DNA from: UBA9732 sp963599445
Lineage (GTDB): Bacteria > Spirochaetota > Spirochaetia > Sphaerochaetales > Sphaerochaetaceae
Assembly (NCBI GenBank): GCA_963599445.1
Contig: CAVBWZ010000003.1
Coordinates: forward strand, 62,001-126,000
DNA: 64,000 nucleotides
Direction: 5' to 3'
Shown here: in pieces, positions 33,524 through 42,563 of the stretch
How the letters are laid out: every line of letters starts with the position of its first letter
Position numbering within the stretch: the first letter of the stretch is position 1
The notes under the pieces: model-generated
What the model was told of the DNA's origin: nothing
What the model saw: only the letters and a program-made list of their open reading frames with translations
Database searches by the model: none
Position numbers and translations under genes: made by a program

Positions 33524-34024
33524 TCACTTCTCCAAGCAGCTGAATATGGTCTTCTCTATTTCCTTCTGATCCTTGTTCAGAGCATACGAGCATTCATCTA
33601 TGAGAAGGCGTATGGCGTTGTCGTAGAGCTTGCGTTCCTGAACTGGAAGCTCTTTGACCTTGCTCCTGTGATACAGCCCCTGAACGACCTTTGCAATGGA
33701 GAAGATGGAACCTTCCTTTATGAGATCCACGTTCATCTGATACCTTACCTTCCAGTCCACCGCGACAGGCTCATATTTGGCCGATATCGCCTCCAGAGCC
33801 TTGAGAGCCGTCTCCTTCGACACAATTGGCCTTACGCCCGAGGCTTCCACCTTGTCAACGGGGATGCTGACCGTCATGTCGGAGATGTCAATGTAGATCA
33901 CGTAATACAGAACAGGCACATTGCGGACTGTGCGTTCCTTTATGTCCTTGACAACGCCTACCCCCTGCAAAGGGTACACTACATGCTCGCCTATCTGGAA
34001 CTTGGTTTTGGAATCTGAACTCAT
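33524..34024 (-). CDS. carD: CarD/CdnL-type transcription regulator
   Basis: RNA-polymerase-binding regulator that stabilises open complexes. 166 residues: an N-terminal RNAP-interaction domain (KFQIGEHVVYPLQGVGVV, residues 8-60) and a helical C-terminal domain with RYQMNVDLIKEGSIFSIAKVV. The carD-ispD-ispF order is also seen in other bacteria, including mycobacteria. The promoter's -10 box ends six bases before the ATG, so the mRNA is probably leaderless. Confidence 0.95.
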   Translation of the reverse strand: MSSDSKTKFQIGEHVVYPLQGVGVVKDIKERTVRNVPVLYYVIYIDISDMTVSIPVDKVEASGVRPIVSKETALKALEAISAKYEPVAVDWKVRYQMNVDLIKEGSIFSIAKVVQGLYHRSKVKELPVQERKLYDNAIRLLIDECSYALNKDQKEIEKTIFSCLEK

Positions 34025-34030
34025 ACCTAC

Positions 34031-34059
34031 ATTATACCCCAGTTCAAGGCCCTAAACAA
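34031..34059 (-). promoter_or_regulatory. Promoter of carD-ispD-ispF, leaderless
   Basis: TTGTTT (complement of 34054-34059), 17-base spacer, TATAAT (34031-34036), then six bases to the ATG. Confidence 0.7.
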
Positions 34060-34068
34060 GCGCACCTT

Positions 34069-34091
34069 GGAGAAACTTTCAAAACTTCTCC
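34069..34091. repeat. Solo extragenic palindrome between carD and malQ
   Basis: GGAGAA and TTCTCC flank ACTTTCAAAAC; it matches the ends of the 167-bp elements. It sits between two divergent promoters. Confidence 0.5.
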
Positions 34092-34126
34092 CTATGCCCT
34101 CTCTATGAAAAGAAGCACATATACGC

Positions 34127-34132
34127 TATAGT
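34127..34132 (+). promoter_or_regulatory. -10 box of malQ
   Basis: TATAGT seven bases before ATG 34140; no good -35 box and no Shine-Dalgarno are seen. Possible leaderless start. Confidence 0.35.
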
Positions 34133-34139
34133 TCAAGAC

Positions 34140-35660
34140 ATGAAAACGAGTGAAAGAGCGTGCGGTGTTCTCATGCACCCTACATCATTTCCATCTCCTT
34201 ACGGGATTGGGGATCTGGGAATAGAGTCCAGAAGGATTCTTAAACTTATGGCACAGGCCAACGTTCGTCTCTGGCAGATACTGCCACTTGGCCCTACAGG
34301 CTATGGAGACTCCCCCTATGCTTCGCGTTCGTGCTTTGCAGGCAACGAATTGCTCATAGACATAAGGTCATTGGGCAACATATGCGACGACAATGACATC
34401 GGTCTTGTTTTGAGCGAGGCTCTCAAGGACCTTGAGGGTGTGGGAATGGATTGCAGCGCCCGTGTGGACTACAACCAGGTCTACGCAACCAAGATGGTCG
34501 CTCTCAAGAAGATAGCCGGCGCGTTCGCGAAAGGCCATGCCCAAGACGTAGAGTTCCAGGCCTTCTGCAACGAGAACGCATGGTGGCTTGACGACTACGC
34601 CCTCTACCAAGGACTTGTCAACCATTTCAACGACTCACGTTGGTTCATGTGGCCGCAGGACATAAAGGACCGCAGAAAAGGCGCCATAGCCAAATGGACG
34701 AAGGACTTGGCCGACGAAATTGCAATCTACAAGGCGCTCCAGTACTTCTTCCACTGCCAGTGGAACTCGCTGCACAAATTCGCAAACGACCTTGGAATAA
34801 AGATCATCGGAGACATTCCAATCTTCGCAGCGGGAGACAGCGTCGATGTTTGGACCAACAGAAAGCTCTTCAAGATAGACTCCAAGGGAAACCAGACGGC
34901 ACTTGCCGGATGCCCGCCCGATGATTTCTGCCCAACGGGACAGCTATGGGGCAACCCTGTCTACAACTGGAAGGAACACGAAAAGGACGACTTCGCATGG
35001 TGGAGACGCCGTGTCGAGATGATGTTCAAGCTCGTGGACATCCTAAGAATAGACCACTTCCGCGGATTCGAGTCCTACTGGGAGACACCTGCAGGCGAAG
35101 AGACCGCCATGAACGGCAAATGGATGCCAGGTCCCGGAATGAAGCTGCTTGGACACTTCAAAGGCATGGACATCATCGCAGAGGACCTTGGTTTCATGAC
35201 CCCAGAGGTCCAACAGCTCAGAGCCTCTACGGAGTTCCCAGGCATGAAGATCTACCAGTTCGGCTGGGACATCCAGAACGGACGCTTCGATGCCTCGAAC
35301 GAATACCTGCCACACAACTACGAGCAGAACTGCGTGGCCTACACCGGCACACACGACAACGAAACGGCCCGCGGCTGGTACAACAGGCAAAGCGACGAAT
35401 ACAAGGACATCATACGCCGATACCTCCAGTGCCCCGATGACGAAGTAGTATGGCAGATGATCCGCACCCTACTTGCCAGCTCCGCCAAATACGCCATCTT
35501 CCCAATGCAGGACATCATGGGCCTTGACAACAGCGCCCGCATGAACGTGCCCTCCACCGTGGGAACCTCCAACTGGTCATGGCGCATGGACCCCAACCAA
35601 CTTGAAGGCTGGAAGCTGGACAGGCTACGCGAATACATCATGCTATACGGCCGTAACTGA
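34140..35660 (+). CDS. malQ: 4-alpha-glucanotransferase (GH77)
   Basis: Transfers alpha-1,4-glucan segments between maltodextrins in the cytoplasm. 506 residues, a normal short bacterial MalQ. Seen: HPTSFPSPYGIGDLG at the N-terminus, the nucleophile Asp in LRIDHFRGF, the acid/base Glu in IIAEDLG and the third acid in GTHDNETARGW. It stands alone in its direction and is followed by a clear terminator. Confidence 0.96.
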   Translation: MKTSERACGVLMHPTSFPSPYGIGDLGIESRRILKLMAQANVRLWQILPLGPTGYGDSPYASRSCFAGNELLIDIRSLGNICDDNDIGLVLSEALKDLEGVGMDCSARVDYNQVYATKMVALKKIAGAFAKGHAQDVEFQAFCNENAWWLDDYALYQGLVNHFNDSRWFMWPQDIKDRRKGAIAKWTKDLADEIAIYKALQYFFHCQWNSLHKFANDLGIKIIGDIPIFAAGDSVDVWTNRKLFKIDSKGNQTALAGCPPDDFCPTGQLWGNPVYNWKEHEKDDFAWWRRRVEMMFKLVDILRIDHFRGFESYWETPAGEETAMNGKWMPGPGMKLLGHFKGMDIIAEDLGFMTPEVQQLRASTEFPGMKIYQFGWDIQNGRFDASNEYLPHNYEQNCVAYTGTHDNETARGWYNRQSDEYKDIIRRYLQCPDDEVVWQMIRTLLASSAKYAIFPMQDIMGLDNSARMNVPSTVGTSNWSWRMDPNQLEGWKLDRLREYIMLYGRN

Positions 35661-35714
35661 GATATCTGTTCCCAGGCCGATATCGTAGCCTTTTAGACCG
35701 ATATCCTTGAAAAC

Positions 35715-35759
35715 GGATTGCTGACGAAACATCTTGCTGGTTCGTTGGCAATCCTTTTT
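35715..35759 (+). terminator. Terminator of malQ
   Basis: GGATTGC-TG-ACGAA pairs with TTCGTTGGCAATCC, followed by TTTTTG and further T-rich sequence. Confidence 0.75.
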
Positions 35760-35799
35760 GTTTGTTTTGGGAGGTTCATGGACTTTTGCCTCTCTGTCC

Positions 35800-36040
35800 A
35801 TTCCAGTCACTCTGGACGAACTAGCCTATCTAACCGCTCTGGTCAATCCAGCCAGTCTGAAACGGTCTAGATACTGAGAATGCGGGACACTCAGGAGCAG
35901 TCAGGTACGCTCAGGTGCGCTCTAAAGCGCTCTACCTTCGTTGCAATTCAACCGTCCACATGAGCCACAAGCGTCTCAACCGCCACAACAGTCACGTTAG
36001 CCACAACCGCCACAAGCGCCTTAAAAGCCCCAACAAACCT
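35800..36040. repeat. Degenerate short-period repeats (GCCACAAC and CAGTCTG words)
   Basis: In the 428 bases between malQ and the RecA-like ATPase, the middle part is made of irregular 9-12-base repeats: TCAGG/GCGCTC words at 35890-35935, and GCCACAA(C/G) words at 35955-36030. No credible gene. Confidence 0.6.
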
Positions 36041-36067
36041 TCAAAAAAACCGCACCCGAAGGTGCGG
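36041..36067 (-). terminator. Terminator of the RecA-like ATPase gene
   Basis: On the minus strand CCGCACC-TTCG-GGTGCGG (36050-36067) followed by seven T. Confidence 0.9.
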
Positions 36068-36088
36068 CACATATCAAATATGCGTTTG

Positions 36089-36796
36089 TTACTCACAAAT
36101 AAGCATTGTTTTAGGATCCAGAGCCACGCCGGTTGGATGTGGAACCTTCTTGTGATGGTCCTGGACAACCGTCATGATGACGCGGCTGCGCTCTTCGTTG
36201 TAGTGGAGACCGACAAGTACGTCAATGTCATCGAGATAGGCGTTGAGGCTCTCAGGTATGCCGTACTGGTTGCAGTCGTTGTCCTTGCCTGATGGCGAGA
36301 CGCAGAACCATACTTCAATGTTCATGTCCTGTGCGAACTTCTTTATCTTCTTCACGTCATCTGAAGAAGCAAGGGTGTACTTGTAGCCGTCAAAGAAGAC
36401 AGCATCGGCCTTGAAGGAGCCCTGTTCTATGAGGGTCTTCAGGCTGGCGAGGATCTTGTCGACACCAACGTTCTCCTGTGAGAAGTTCATCATGACACGG
36501 TTGGTTCTAATCGTCTGGTAGACATCGAAGGCATCGTCAAGGCTCTTGAAATCGGAGATCTCCCTGAAGACCTCCTTGTACCAACTCATTATGTGCTCTA
36601 CGTTTGCACCAAAGGAAACGTGGATTACGTTTTCATTCCTAAGAAGCTTGTCTATTGCAAGGTGAACCATGCAGGCGGTCTTTCCAACACCATGGCGAGA
36701 TGCTATGACACCAAGGTTGCCGCGACCAAGCCCACCGTTGATGGACTCTTCGAAAACTCTTATGGGGCTGTTTTTAATCAGTTCTTCAACTTCCAT
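36089..36796 (-). CDS. RecA/DnaB-like P-loop ATPase
   Basis: 235 residues with Walker A (ASRHGVGKTA) at about residue 32-41 and a Walker B-like DAVFFDGYKY near residue 130; overall layout like the RecA/KaiC/DnaB ATPase core with no helicase accessory domain. Start 36796 has GAGAGGA upstream. It lies 145 bases downstream of fusA and has its own terminator. Function unknown. Confidence 0.75.
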   Translation of the reverse strand: MEVEELIKNSPIRVFEESINGGLGRGNLGVIASRHGVGKTACMVHLAIDKLLRNENVIHVSFGANVEHIMSWYKEVFREISDFKSLDDAFDVYQTIRTNRVMMNFSQENVGVDKILASLKTLIEQGSFKADAVFFDGYKYTLASSDDVKKIKKFAQDMNIEVWFCVSPSGKDNDCNQYGIPESLNAYLDDIDVLVGLHYNEERSRVIMTVVQDHHKKVPHPTGVALDPKTMLICE

Positions 36797-36940
36797 TGCT
36801 ATCCTCTCATTTCTGCGTTGTATCCATCGCCTTCTCCAGTACGAAGAGTGGAACGGATAAATTCTAACACGGTGCAGGTCAAAACGCCAACGCAAATCGA
36901 ACCTGCACCATGAAAACCTAGGCGGACATCCAGAAGAACA

Positions 36941-39046
36941 TCACTTCTTCGTCTTCTCGGCAGCCTTCTTCTTGAGCTCGTCCGCAATGTTCGTAGGAAC
37001 CTTGGCGTAGCGGCAGACCTCCATTGTAAACTCGGCCTTGCCCTGGGTGATGGACCTAAGGGCCGTCGAGTAGCCGAACATCTCCGCAAGTGGGACCTCG
37101 GCGTCTACCGTACAGGTATGGTTGTCTTCGGAAGAGCTCACGATCATGCCTCTTCTCTGGTTTATGGAACCAAAGATGGAGCCCTGGAACTCGGAAGGAC
37201 CTTCGACCTCGACCTTCATGATAGGCTCAAGGATTGCAGGCTTGGCCTTGAGGAAAGCCTCCTTGAAAGCGGCTATCGCAGCGGTCTGGAACGCCATATC
37301 GGACGAATCGACAGGGTGCCATGCACCATCGTTTATGCAGCAGCGCACGCCAACAATCGGGAAGCCAAGCTGCGGACCCTTCTTCATTGCGGACTGGAAG
37401 CCCTTTTCGCAGGAAGGGATGTACTCGGTAGGAATCACGCCACCCTTGATTTCGTTGACGAACTCGAACTCCTTTGGCTCTTCGTCCGAGTTTGGAGGAG
37501 TGATGATCGGCTCTATGTATCCGGCGACACGGGCGAACTGTCCGCTTCCACCAGTCTGCTTCTTGTGGGTGTAGTTGAAGTCTGCACGCTGAGTGATGGC
37601 CTCACGGTATGCGACCTCTGGCTTGCCGACCTCAACCTCGCACTTGTACTCACGCCTCATTCTTTCAACGTAGACGTCCAAGTGAAGCTCTCCCATGCCC
37701 TTTATGATGGTCTGGTTGCTTTCAGGATCGACATAGCACTGGAACGTTGGGTCTTCCTTCATGAAGCGGTTGATGGCCTTGCTCATGTTGTCCTGACTCT
37801 TCTTGTCCTTTGGGAAGATTGCAAGGCTTATGACAGGGTTTGGAACGTACATGGACGTCATTGCATAGTTGACCTTGCCGCCGCAGAACGTATCGCCGCT
37901 TGCACAGTCGATTCCAAAGAGGGCTGCAATGTCGCCGCACTTGACCTCGTTGATGTCCTCCATCTCAGATGCGTGCATCTTGATGAGCCTTCCAATGCGG
38001 AACTTCTTCTTGGTCCTTGTATTGACAAGCTCATCGCCCTTGCGGATCTTGCCCTCGTAGACCCTTATGTATGTAAGCTGACCGTACTGTCCGTCCTCAA
38101 GCTTGAATGCAAGCACTACAGGAGGCTTGGTTTCATCGGCCTCAAGAACGACTTCCTTCTCGTTGTCATCGAGGTCAAGAGCCTTGTTCACGACATCCCT
38201 TGGCTCAGGGAGGTACTTGGTAACAGCATCGAGCAGAGGCTGGATTCCCTTGTTCTTGTGTGCGGAACCAACGAAGACAGGGCACATCTGAAGGGAAAGG
38301 GTCCCCTTCCTCACTGCTGCTTCTATCATCTCAACAGAAGGCTCTTCGCCTTCGAGGACCATGTTCATGAGCTCGTCGTCGAAATCGCTTGCAGCCTCTA
38401 TGAGCATCTCCCTGCGCTCCAAGGCCTCGTCCATCATGGACTTTGGAACCTCCTCCTCTCTGAGGACGGTGCCGTTTGGACCGTCGAAGTAGATGGCCTT
38501 CATTCTGACAAGATCGACGACACCCTCGAAGTTGTCCTCAAGGCCTATAGGAAGCTCCATGAGGACTGCGTTGAGGTTGAGCTTTTCACGCATCTGCCTC
38601 ACGACGTTGAGAGGGTTTGCACCAACACGGTCGCATTTGTTCACGAACGCAATGCGAGGAACATGGTAGCGGTCCATCTGCTTGTCGACCGTTATGCTCT
38701 GGCTCTGGACACCGCCAACGGAGCACAGTACGAGTATTGCGCCATCCAGAACCCTGAGGGATCTTTCGACCTCAATCGTGAAGTCCACGTGGCCCGGAGT
38801 GTCTATGACGTTTATCTCATAGCCCTTCCAGTTTACGCTCGTTGCAGCACTGGCTATGGTTATGCCCCTCTCCCTTTCAAGCTCCATGCTGTCCATGGTG
38901 GCTCCGACTCCGTCCTTTCCGTGGACTTCGTGGATTGCATGAATCCTGTTGCAATAGAAGAGGATTCTTTCGCTAAGGGTGGTCTTTCCGGAATCGATAT
39001 GCGCACTGATTCCAATATTTCTCATTTTCGACAGTTCTGTAGTCAT
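36941..39046 (-). CDS. fusA: Elongation factor G, spirochaete/mitochondrial type
   Basis: Translocation GTPase, 701 residues with all five domains. G motifs: AHIDSGKTT (P-loop), DTPGHVDF, NKCDRVG. AHIDSGKTTLSERILFYC and GVGATMDSMELERERGITI are the forms of mitochondrial EF-G1 and of the spd-type EF-G of spirochaetes and planctomycetes, not those of canonical EF-G (AHIDAGKTTTTER). AAGGA precedes the start. In bacteria with this class a second, diverged EF-G is expected elsewhere. Confidence 0.94.
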   Translation of the reverse strand: MTTELSKMRNIGISAHIDSGKTTLSERILFYCNRIHAIHEVHGKDGVGATMDSMELERERGITIASAATSVNWKGYEINVIDTPGHVDFTIEVERSLRVLDGAILVLCSVGGVQSQSITVDKQMDRYHVPRIAFVNKCDRVGANPLNVVRQMREKLNLNAVLMELPIGLEDNFEGVVDLVRMKAIYFDGPNGTVLREEEVPKSMMDEALERREMLIEAASDFDDELMNMVLEGEEPSVEMIEAAVRKGTLSLQMCPVFVGSAHKNKGIQPLLDAVTKYLPEPRDVVNKALDLDDNEKEVVLEADETKPPVVLAFKLEDGQYGQLTYIRVYEGKIRKGDELVNTRTKKKFRIGRLIKMHASEMEDINEVKCGDIAALFGIDCASGDTFCGGKVNYAMTSMYVPNPVISLAIFPKDKKSQDNMSKAINRFMKEDPTFQCYVDPESNQTIIKGMGELHLDVYVERMRREYKCEVEVGKPEVAYREAITQRADFNYTHKKQTGGSGQFARVAGYIEPIITPPNSDEEPKEFEFVNEIKGGVIPTEYIPSCEKGFQSAMKKGPQLGFPIVGVRCCINDGAWHPVDSSDMAFQTAAIAAFKEAFLKAKPAILEPIMKVEVEGPSEFQGSIFGSINQRRGMIVSSSEDNHTCTVDAEVPLAEMFGYSTALRSITQGKAEFTMEVCRYAKVPTNIADELKKKAAEKTKK

Positions 39047-39275
39047 TTTCCTTAAATCCTTGACCTCAAGATAAAAACTTTGCGAATATCCGATAAATCG
39101 GACAGTAAACTATCATGTTTTCTAAAATCTTTCAATGCCCATCCAAACACACCTCAAGAGTTTCAAAGGACACCTAGGGAATCAACCCCTGGAACAAGCC
39201 GCCGAACAAGCCTTTTCATTTTCTCCAACTAATTATATTATGGTGGAAAACAAGTCGCATGACAGGTGGAGACAT

Positions 39276-40814
39276 ATGGATATTGATGTAAAGAACCTTC
39301 ATCCGCTAGAGGTGAAGTTGCTTAGGCACGTGGACCTTGGAAGCGAAATCACAGCAGACAGAATCGTCGATGAACTTGGATACAAGATAGGACAGTGCAA
39401 CCAGGCGTTCAGCTGGCTCAGCGCAAAGGGGATCCTGCAGGAAACAAGCAGGAAAACAGTCGTCCTCTACGAACTTACGGACCTTGGACGCGAACAGGCT
39501 CAGAACGGGACCCCAGCACAGAGGATATTCGACCTGCTCTCGAAGGGAGAGGCACTTGGCCTGCCTGAGATCGCACAGCAGCTTGGACTTGAGAAGAGCG
39601 ACATAGGGTCCGCATACGGCCAGCTCTCCAAATCCGGAACCTGCGCTATGAACGGTGACAACAAGGCCTACATCAAGGACAACAACCTTCCAGCCGATGT
39701 CGCCGAGACGGCCGCCCTCCTCAAGAAGGGACTCCAAGGCCCAATCGAAGAGTCGTCCCTCTCAGACAGAGAGAAAGCCCTCATGGCAAAGGTCTCCAAG
39801 AAGCGCGGCGCAGCGGGAAGTCCATACAAGATGACAGAACGCGAAGAAGTGGTCTACCAGCTTACGGAGCTTGGAGCACAGGCAAAGCAGGCGGTCATAG
39901 ATGCAAACATCACAGGTGAGGAGATTGGGGTCCTCACCCCGCAGATAATCGCAAACGGATCTTGGAAGAACGCCACATTCAGACCATACGGCCTTGATGC
40001 TCCTGTTTCAAGGCTCATCCCCGGCAGACACAACCCATACGGCAACTACATCCAGTGGGTAAAGGACAAACTTACATCCCTTGGATTCGAGGAGTTCGAC
40101 GGACCGCTCGTAGAGAACGAGTTCTGGAACGGGGATGCACTGTTCATGCCTCAGTTCCACAGCGCCCGCGACATCCATGACGTCTACTACGTCAAGGAGC
40201 CTCGCCATTGCAGGGAGATAGAGGAGCCATGGCTTACAAACATAGCCAACGCCCATGAGAACGGAGGAGACACAGGATCGCGCGGCTGGCAGTACAAGTT
40301 CGACCACGAGTTCACACGCAGGCAGGTCCTTAGAAGCCAAGGCACGGTTCTGAGCGCCCACCAGCTTACGAAAGCCAAGGTTCCAGGGAAGTACTTTGGA
40401 GTCGTCAGATGCTTCAGATTCGACGAAGTGGACGCAACCCACGGAGCGGACTTCTTCCAGACGGAAGGCATCGTCATTGGAAAGGAAGCGAACCTCAAGG
40501 ACCTTCTGGGACTTCTCAAGATGTTCGCAACGGAGATTGCAGGAGCAACCGACTTCAAGTACGTGCCAGGATACTTCCCGTTCACGGAACCTTCCATAGA
40601 GATACACATCAAGCACCCGGTCCTTGGATGGTTCGAGCTTGGAGGCTCTGGAATCTTCAGACCGGAGGTCACAAAGTCACTTGGCATAGATGAACCTGTC
40701 CTTGCATGGGGTCTTGGAATAGACCGTATGGCAATGATGCACCTTGGCATCAACGACATAAGGGACCTCTTCACACCAAACATCGAAAGCGTAAGAACAA
40801 GGAGGGGCAACTGA
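39276..40814 (+). CDS. pheS: Phenylalanyl-tRNA synthetase alpha subunit, archaeal type
   Basis: Charges tRNA-Phe as an alpha2-beta2 enzyme. 512 residues: winged-helix N-terminal repeats (LLRHVDLGSEITADRIVDEL) and a class II catalytic core with FDEVDATHGADFFQTEG (motif 2), and GLGIDRMAMMHLGINDIRDL (motif 3). This is the archaeal/eukaryotic form, as known in spirochaetes. ATG 39276 with AGGTGGAG is chosen over two upstream ATGs that lack ribosome sites. Confidence 0.95.
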   Translation: MDIDVKNLHPLEVKLLRHVDLGSEITADRIVDELGYKIGQCNQAFSWLSAKGILQETSRKTVVLYELTDLGREQAQNGTPAQRIFDLLSKGEALGLPEIAQQLGLEKSDIGSAYGQLSKSGTCAMNGDNKAYIKDNNLPADVAETAALLKKGLQGPIEESSLSDREKALMAKVSKKRGAAGSPYKMTEREEVVYQLTELGAQAKQAVIDANITGEEIGVLTPQIIANGSWKNATFRPYGLDAPVSRLIPGRHNPYGNYIQWVKDKLTSLGFEEFDGPLVENEFWNGDALFMPQFHSARDIHDVYYVKEPRHCREIEEPWLTNIANAHENGGDTGSRGWQYKFDHEFTRRQVLRSQGTVLSAHQLTKAKVPGKYFGVVRCFRFDEVDATHGADFFQTEGIVIGKEANLKDLLGLLKMFATEIAGATDFKYVPGYFPFTEPSIEIHIKHPVLGWFELGGSGIFRPEVTKSLGIDEPVLAWGLGIDRMAMMHLGINDIRDLFTPNIESVRTRRGN

Positions 40815-42520
40815 TGCCTAAGTTCGAAACCACTGAAAAAATGTTCTACGGCCTCATGGGTCGCCCATATACAGATCAGGAACTCGAGGACATCTTCCCT
40901 CGCGCAAAGGCCGAGCTCGATGAGCACGACCATGAGAACCACGTCATAAAGATAGAGCTCAACGACACCAACAGACCTGACCTTTGGTCAGCGATGGGAC
41001 TTGCACGTCTTTTGAAGAACTACGAAGACCCGGAGCCAATGGAATACGACTTCTTCTCATCGAAGGTCTATACGGCTGACAACCACGGAAGGGAGCTCCA
41101 TGTAGGAGACAGGGCAAAAGAAGTCCGTCCGTATTCATGCGGCTTCGTCGCAACTGGCAAGGTCGTGGACGAAGAGATACTGCTTACACTCATCCAGAGC
41201 CAGGAGAAGCTGTGCTGGAACTTTGGGCGAAAGAGAAGGTCGATTGCAATGGGAATCTACCGCAACGACCTCATCCAGTACCCAATCCACTACGATGGAG
41301 CGGATCCGGACAAGACCCATTTCATACCTCTTCACATGGAGGAGGACCTTACCCTTAGGCAGATATGCGAACAGCATCCAAAGGGAAAGGAATATGGCTA
41401 TATAGTAAAGGACAAGCCTGTCTACCCATATCTCTGCGACGATGCAGGAGAACCTCTCTCGATGCCTCCTGTAATCAACAGCGCAAGGGTTGGAGCCGTC
41501 AAGGTCGGAGACGAAGACCTCTTCGTGGAGATGTCCGGAACGGTCCTCAAGGATGTGCTGCTCTGCGCTTCCATAATGGCGTGCGACATGGCTGACCTTG
41601 GCTTTACCATTGAGCCAATCAAGGTCGTCTACCCTTATGAAACGGAGTTTGGAAAGGAGATAACGGTCCCCTACTACTTCCAGGATTCCGCAAGCTGCAC
41701 CCTTGATCAGATACACAAGACCCTTGGAGAGAAGATCACCATGGACGAAGCCAAGGTTGCGCTTCTCAGAATGGGAGTCTACAGCGTATCGAAGGGAGAC
41801 ACCATCTACATAACATGCCCTGAATACAGGAACGACTTCCTCCACGCAGTGGATGTGGTGGAAGACGTCATGATAGGCTACGGCCTTGAGAACTTCGTGC
41901 CAACCATTCCAAAGGACTTCACCATTGGACGCTTGTCCCCTGCAGAGGAGTTTGGAAGGAAGGTCAAGGACATCATGATTGGAATGGGATTCCAGGAGAT
42001 GATGTACAACTACCTTGGAAGCAGACGCGAATACGTGGACAACATGCACATAAAGGGCGACAAGGTCATAATGATCGCAAACCCAATGTCAGAGAACTTC
42101 GAGGCTGTAAGGCCTTCAATCATTCCATCCCTGCTTGAAAGCGAAAGCGTTTCAGGCCATGCGACGTATCCACACAACATATTCGAGGTTGGAAAGGTCG
42201 CATACCTTGAGCCGTCCGACAACAGCGGAACGGTCACGCGCAACAACCTTGGATTCATGTCAGCCGACGGCAGCGTTGGATTCAACGATGTTAACAGCTT
42301 CGTGAACACACTCATGTACTTCCTTAGAGCGGACTACTCGCTCAAGGCCCCAGAGGACGACCCAAGGTTCATTCCTGGAAGATGCGCCAATATCATGGTC
42401 AAGGGTCACTGCGTTGGAGTCTTTGGGGAGGTCCATCCTGCGGTTCTTGAAAGCTGGGGATGCGGGATGCCTGCAGTCGTCTGCGAAATCGACCTTGACA
42501 GCCTAATGGAGCTGATCTGA
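40814..42520 (+). CDS. pheT: Phenylalanyl-tRNA synthetase beta subunit, archaeal type
   Basis: 568 residues, the short archaeal/eukaryotic beta subunit (bacterial PheT is about 800). Seen: ELNDTNRPDLWSAMGLARLL at the N-terminus, YRNDFLHAVDVVEDVMIGYG in the B5 domain and IANPMSENFEAVRPSIIPSLL in the catalytic-like core. Its start overlaps the pheS stop by one base (TGATG) behind GGAGGGG, giving coupled synthesis of the two subunits. Confidence 0.95.
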   Translation: MPKFETTEKMFYGLMGRPYTDQELEDIFPRAKAELDEHDHENHVIKIELNDTNRPDLWSAMGLARLLKNYEDPEPMEYDFFSSKVYTADNHGRELHVGDRAKEVRPYSCGFVATGKVVDEEILLTLIQSQEKLCWNFGRKRRSIAMGIYRNDLIQYPIHYDGADPDKTHFIPLHMEEDLTLRQICEQHPKGKEYGYIVKDKPVYPYLCDDAGEPLSMPPVINSARVGAVKVGDEDLFVEMSGTVLKDVLLCASIMACDMADLGFTIEPIKVVYPYETEFGKEITVPYYFQDSASCTLDQIHKTLGEKITMDEAKVALLRMGVYSVSKGDTIYITCPEYRNDFLHAVDVVEDVMIGYGLENFVPTIPKDFTIGRLSPAEEFGRKVKDIMIGMGFQEMMYNYLGSRREYVDNMHIKGDKVIMIANPMSENFEAVRPSIIPSLLESESVSGHATYPHNIFEVGKVAYLEPSDNSGTVTRNNLGFMSADGSVGFNDVNSFVNTLMYFLRADYSLKAPEDDPRFIPGRCANIMVKGHCVGVFGEVHPAVLESWGCGMPAVVCEIDLDSLMELI

Positions 42521-42563
42521 ACCGTTGACTTTCCACCTGTGCTGGAAACATAGGGACTGCAAT

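Noticed and set aside
35915..36292. 125-codon plus-strand frame after malQ
   Set aside because: Composed of the degenerate repeats and of sequence opposite the RecA-like ATPase; no ribosome site.
37118..39055. A 645-codon open frame on the plus strand opposite fusA
   Set aside because: It mirrors the codon pattern of the EF-G gene, lacks recognisable domains and a credible start, and fusA is unambiguous on the other strand.
41135..42049. A 304-codon frame on the minus strand opposite pheT
   Set aside because: Shadow of pheT; no domain, no ribosome site.
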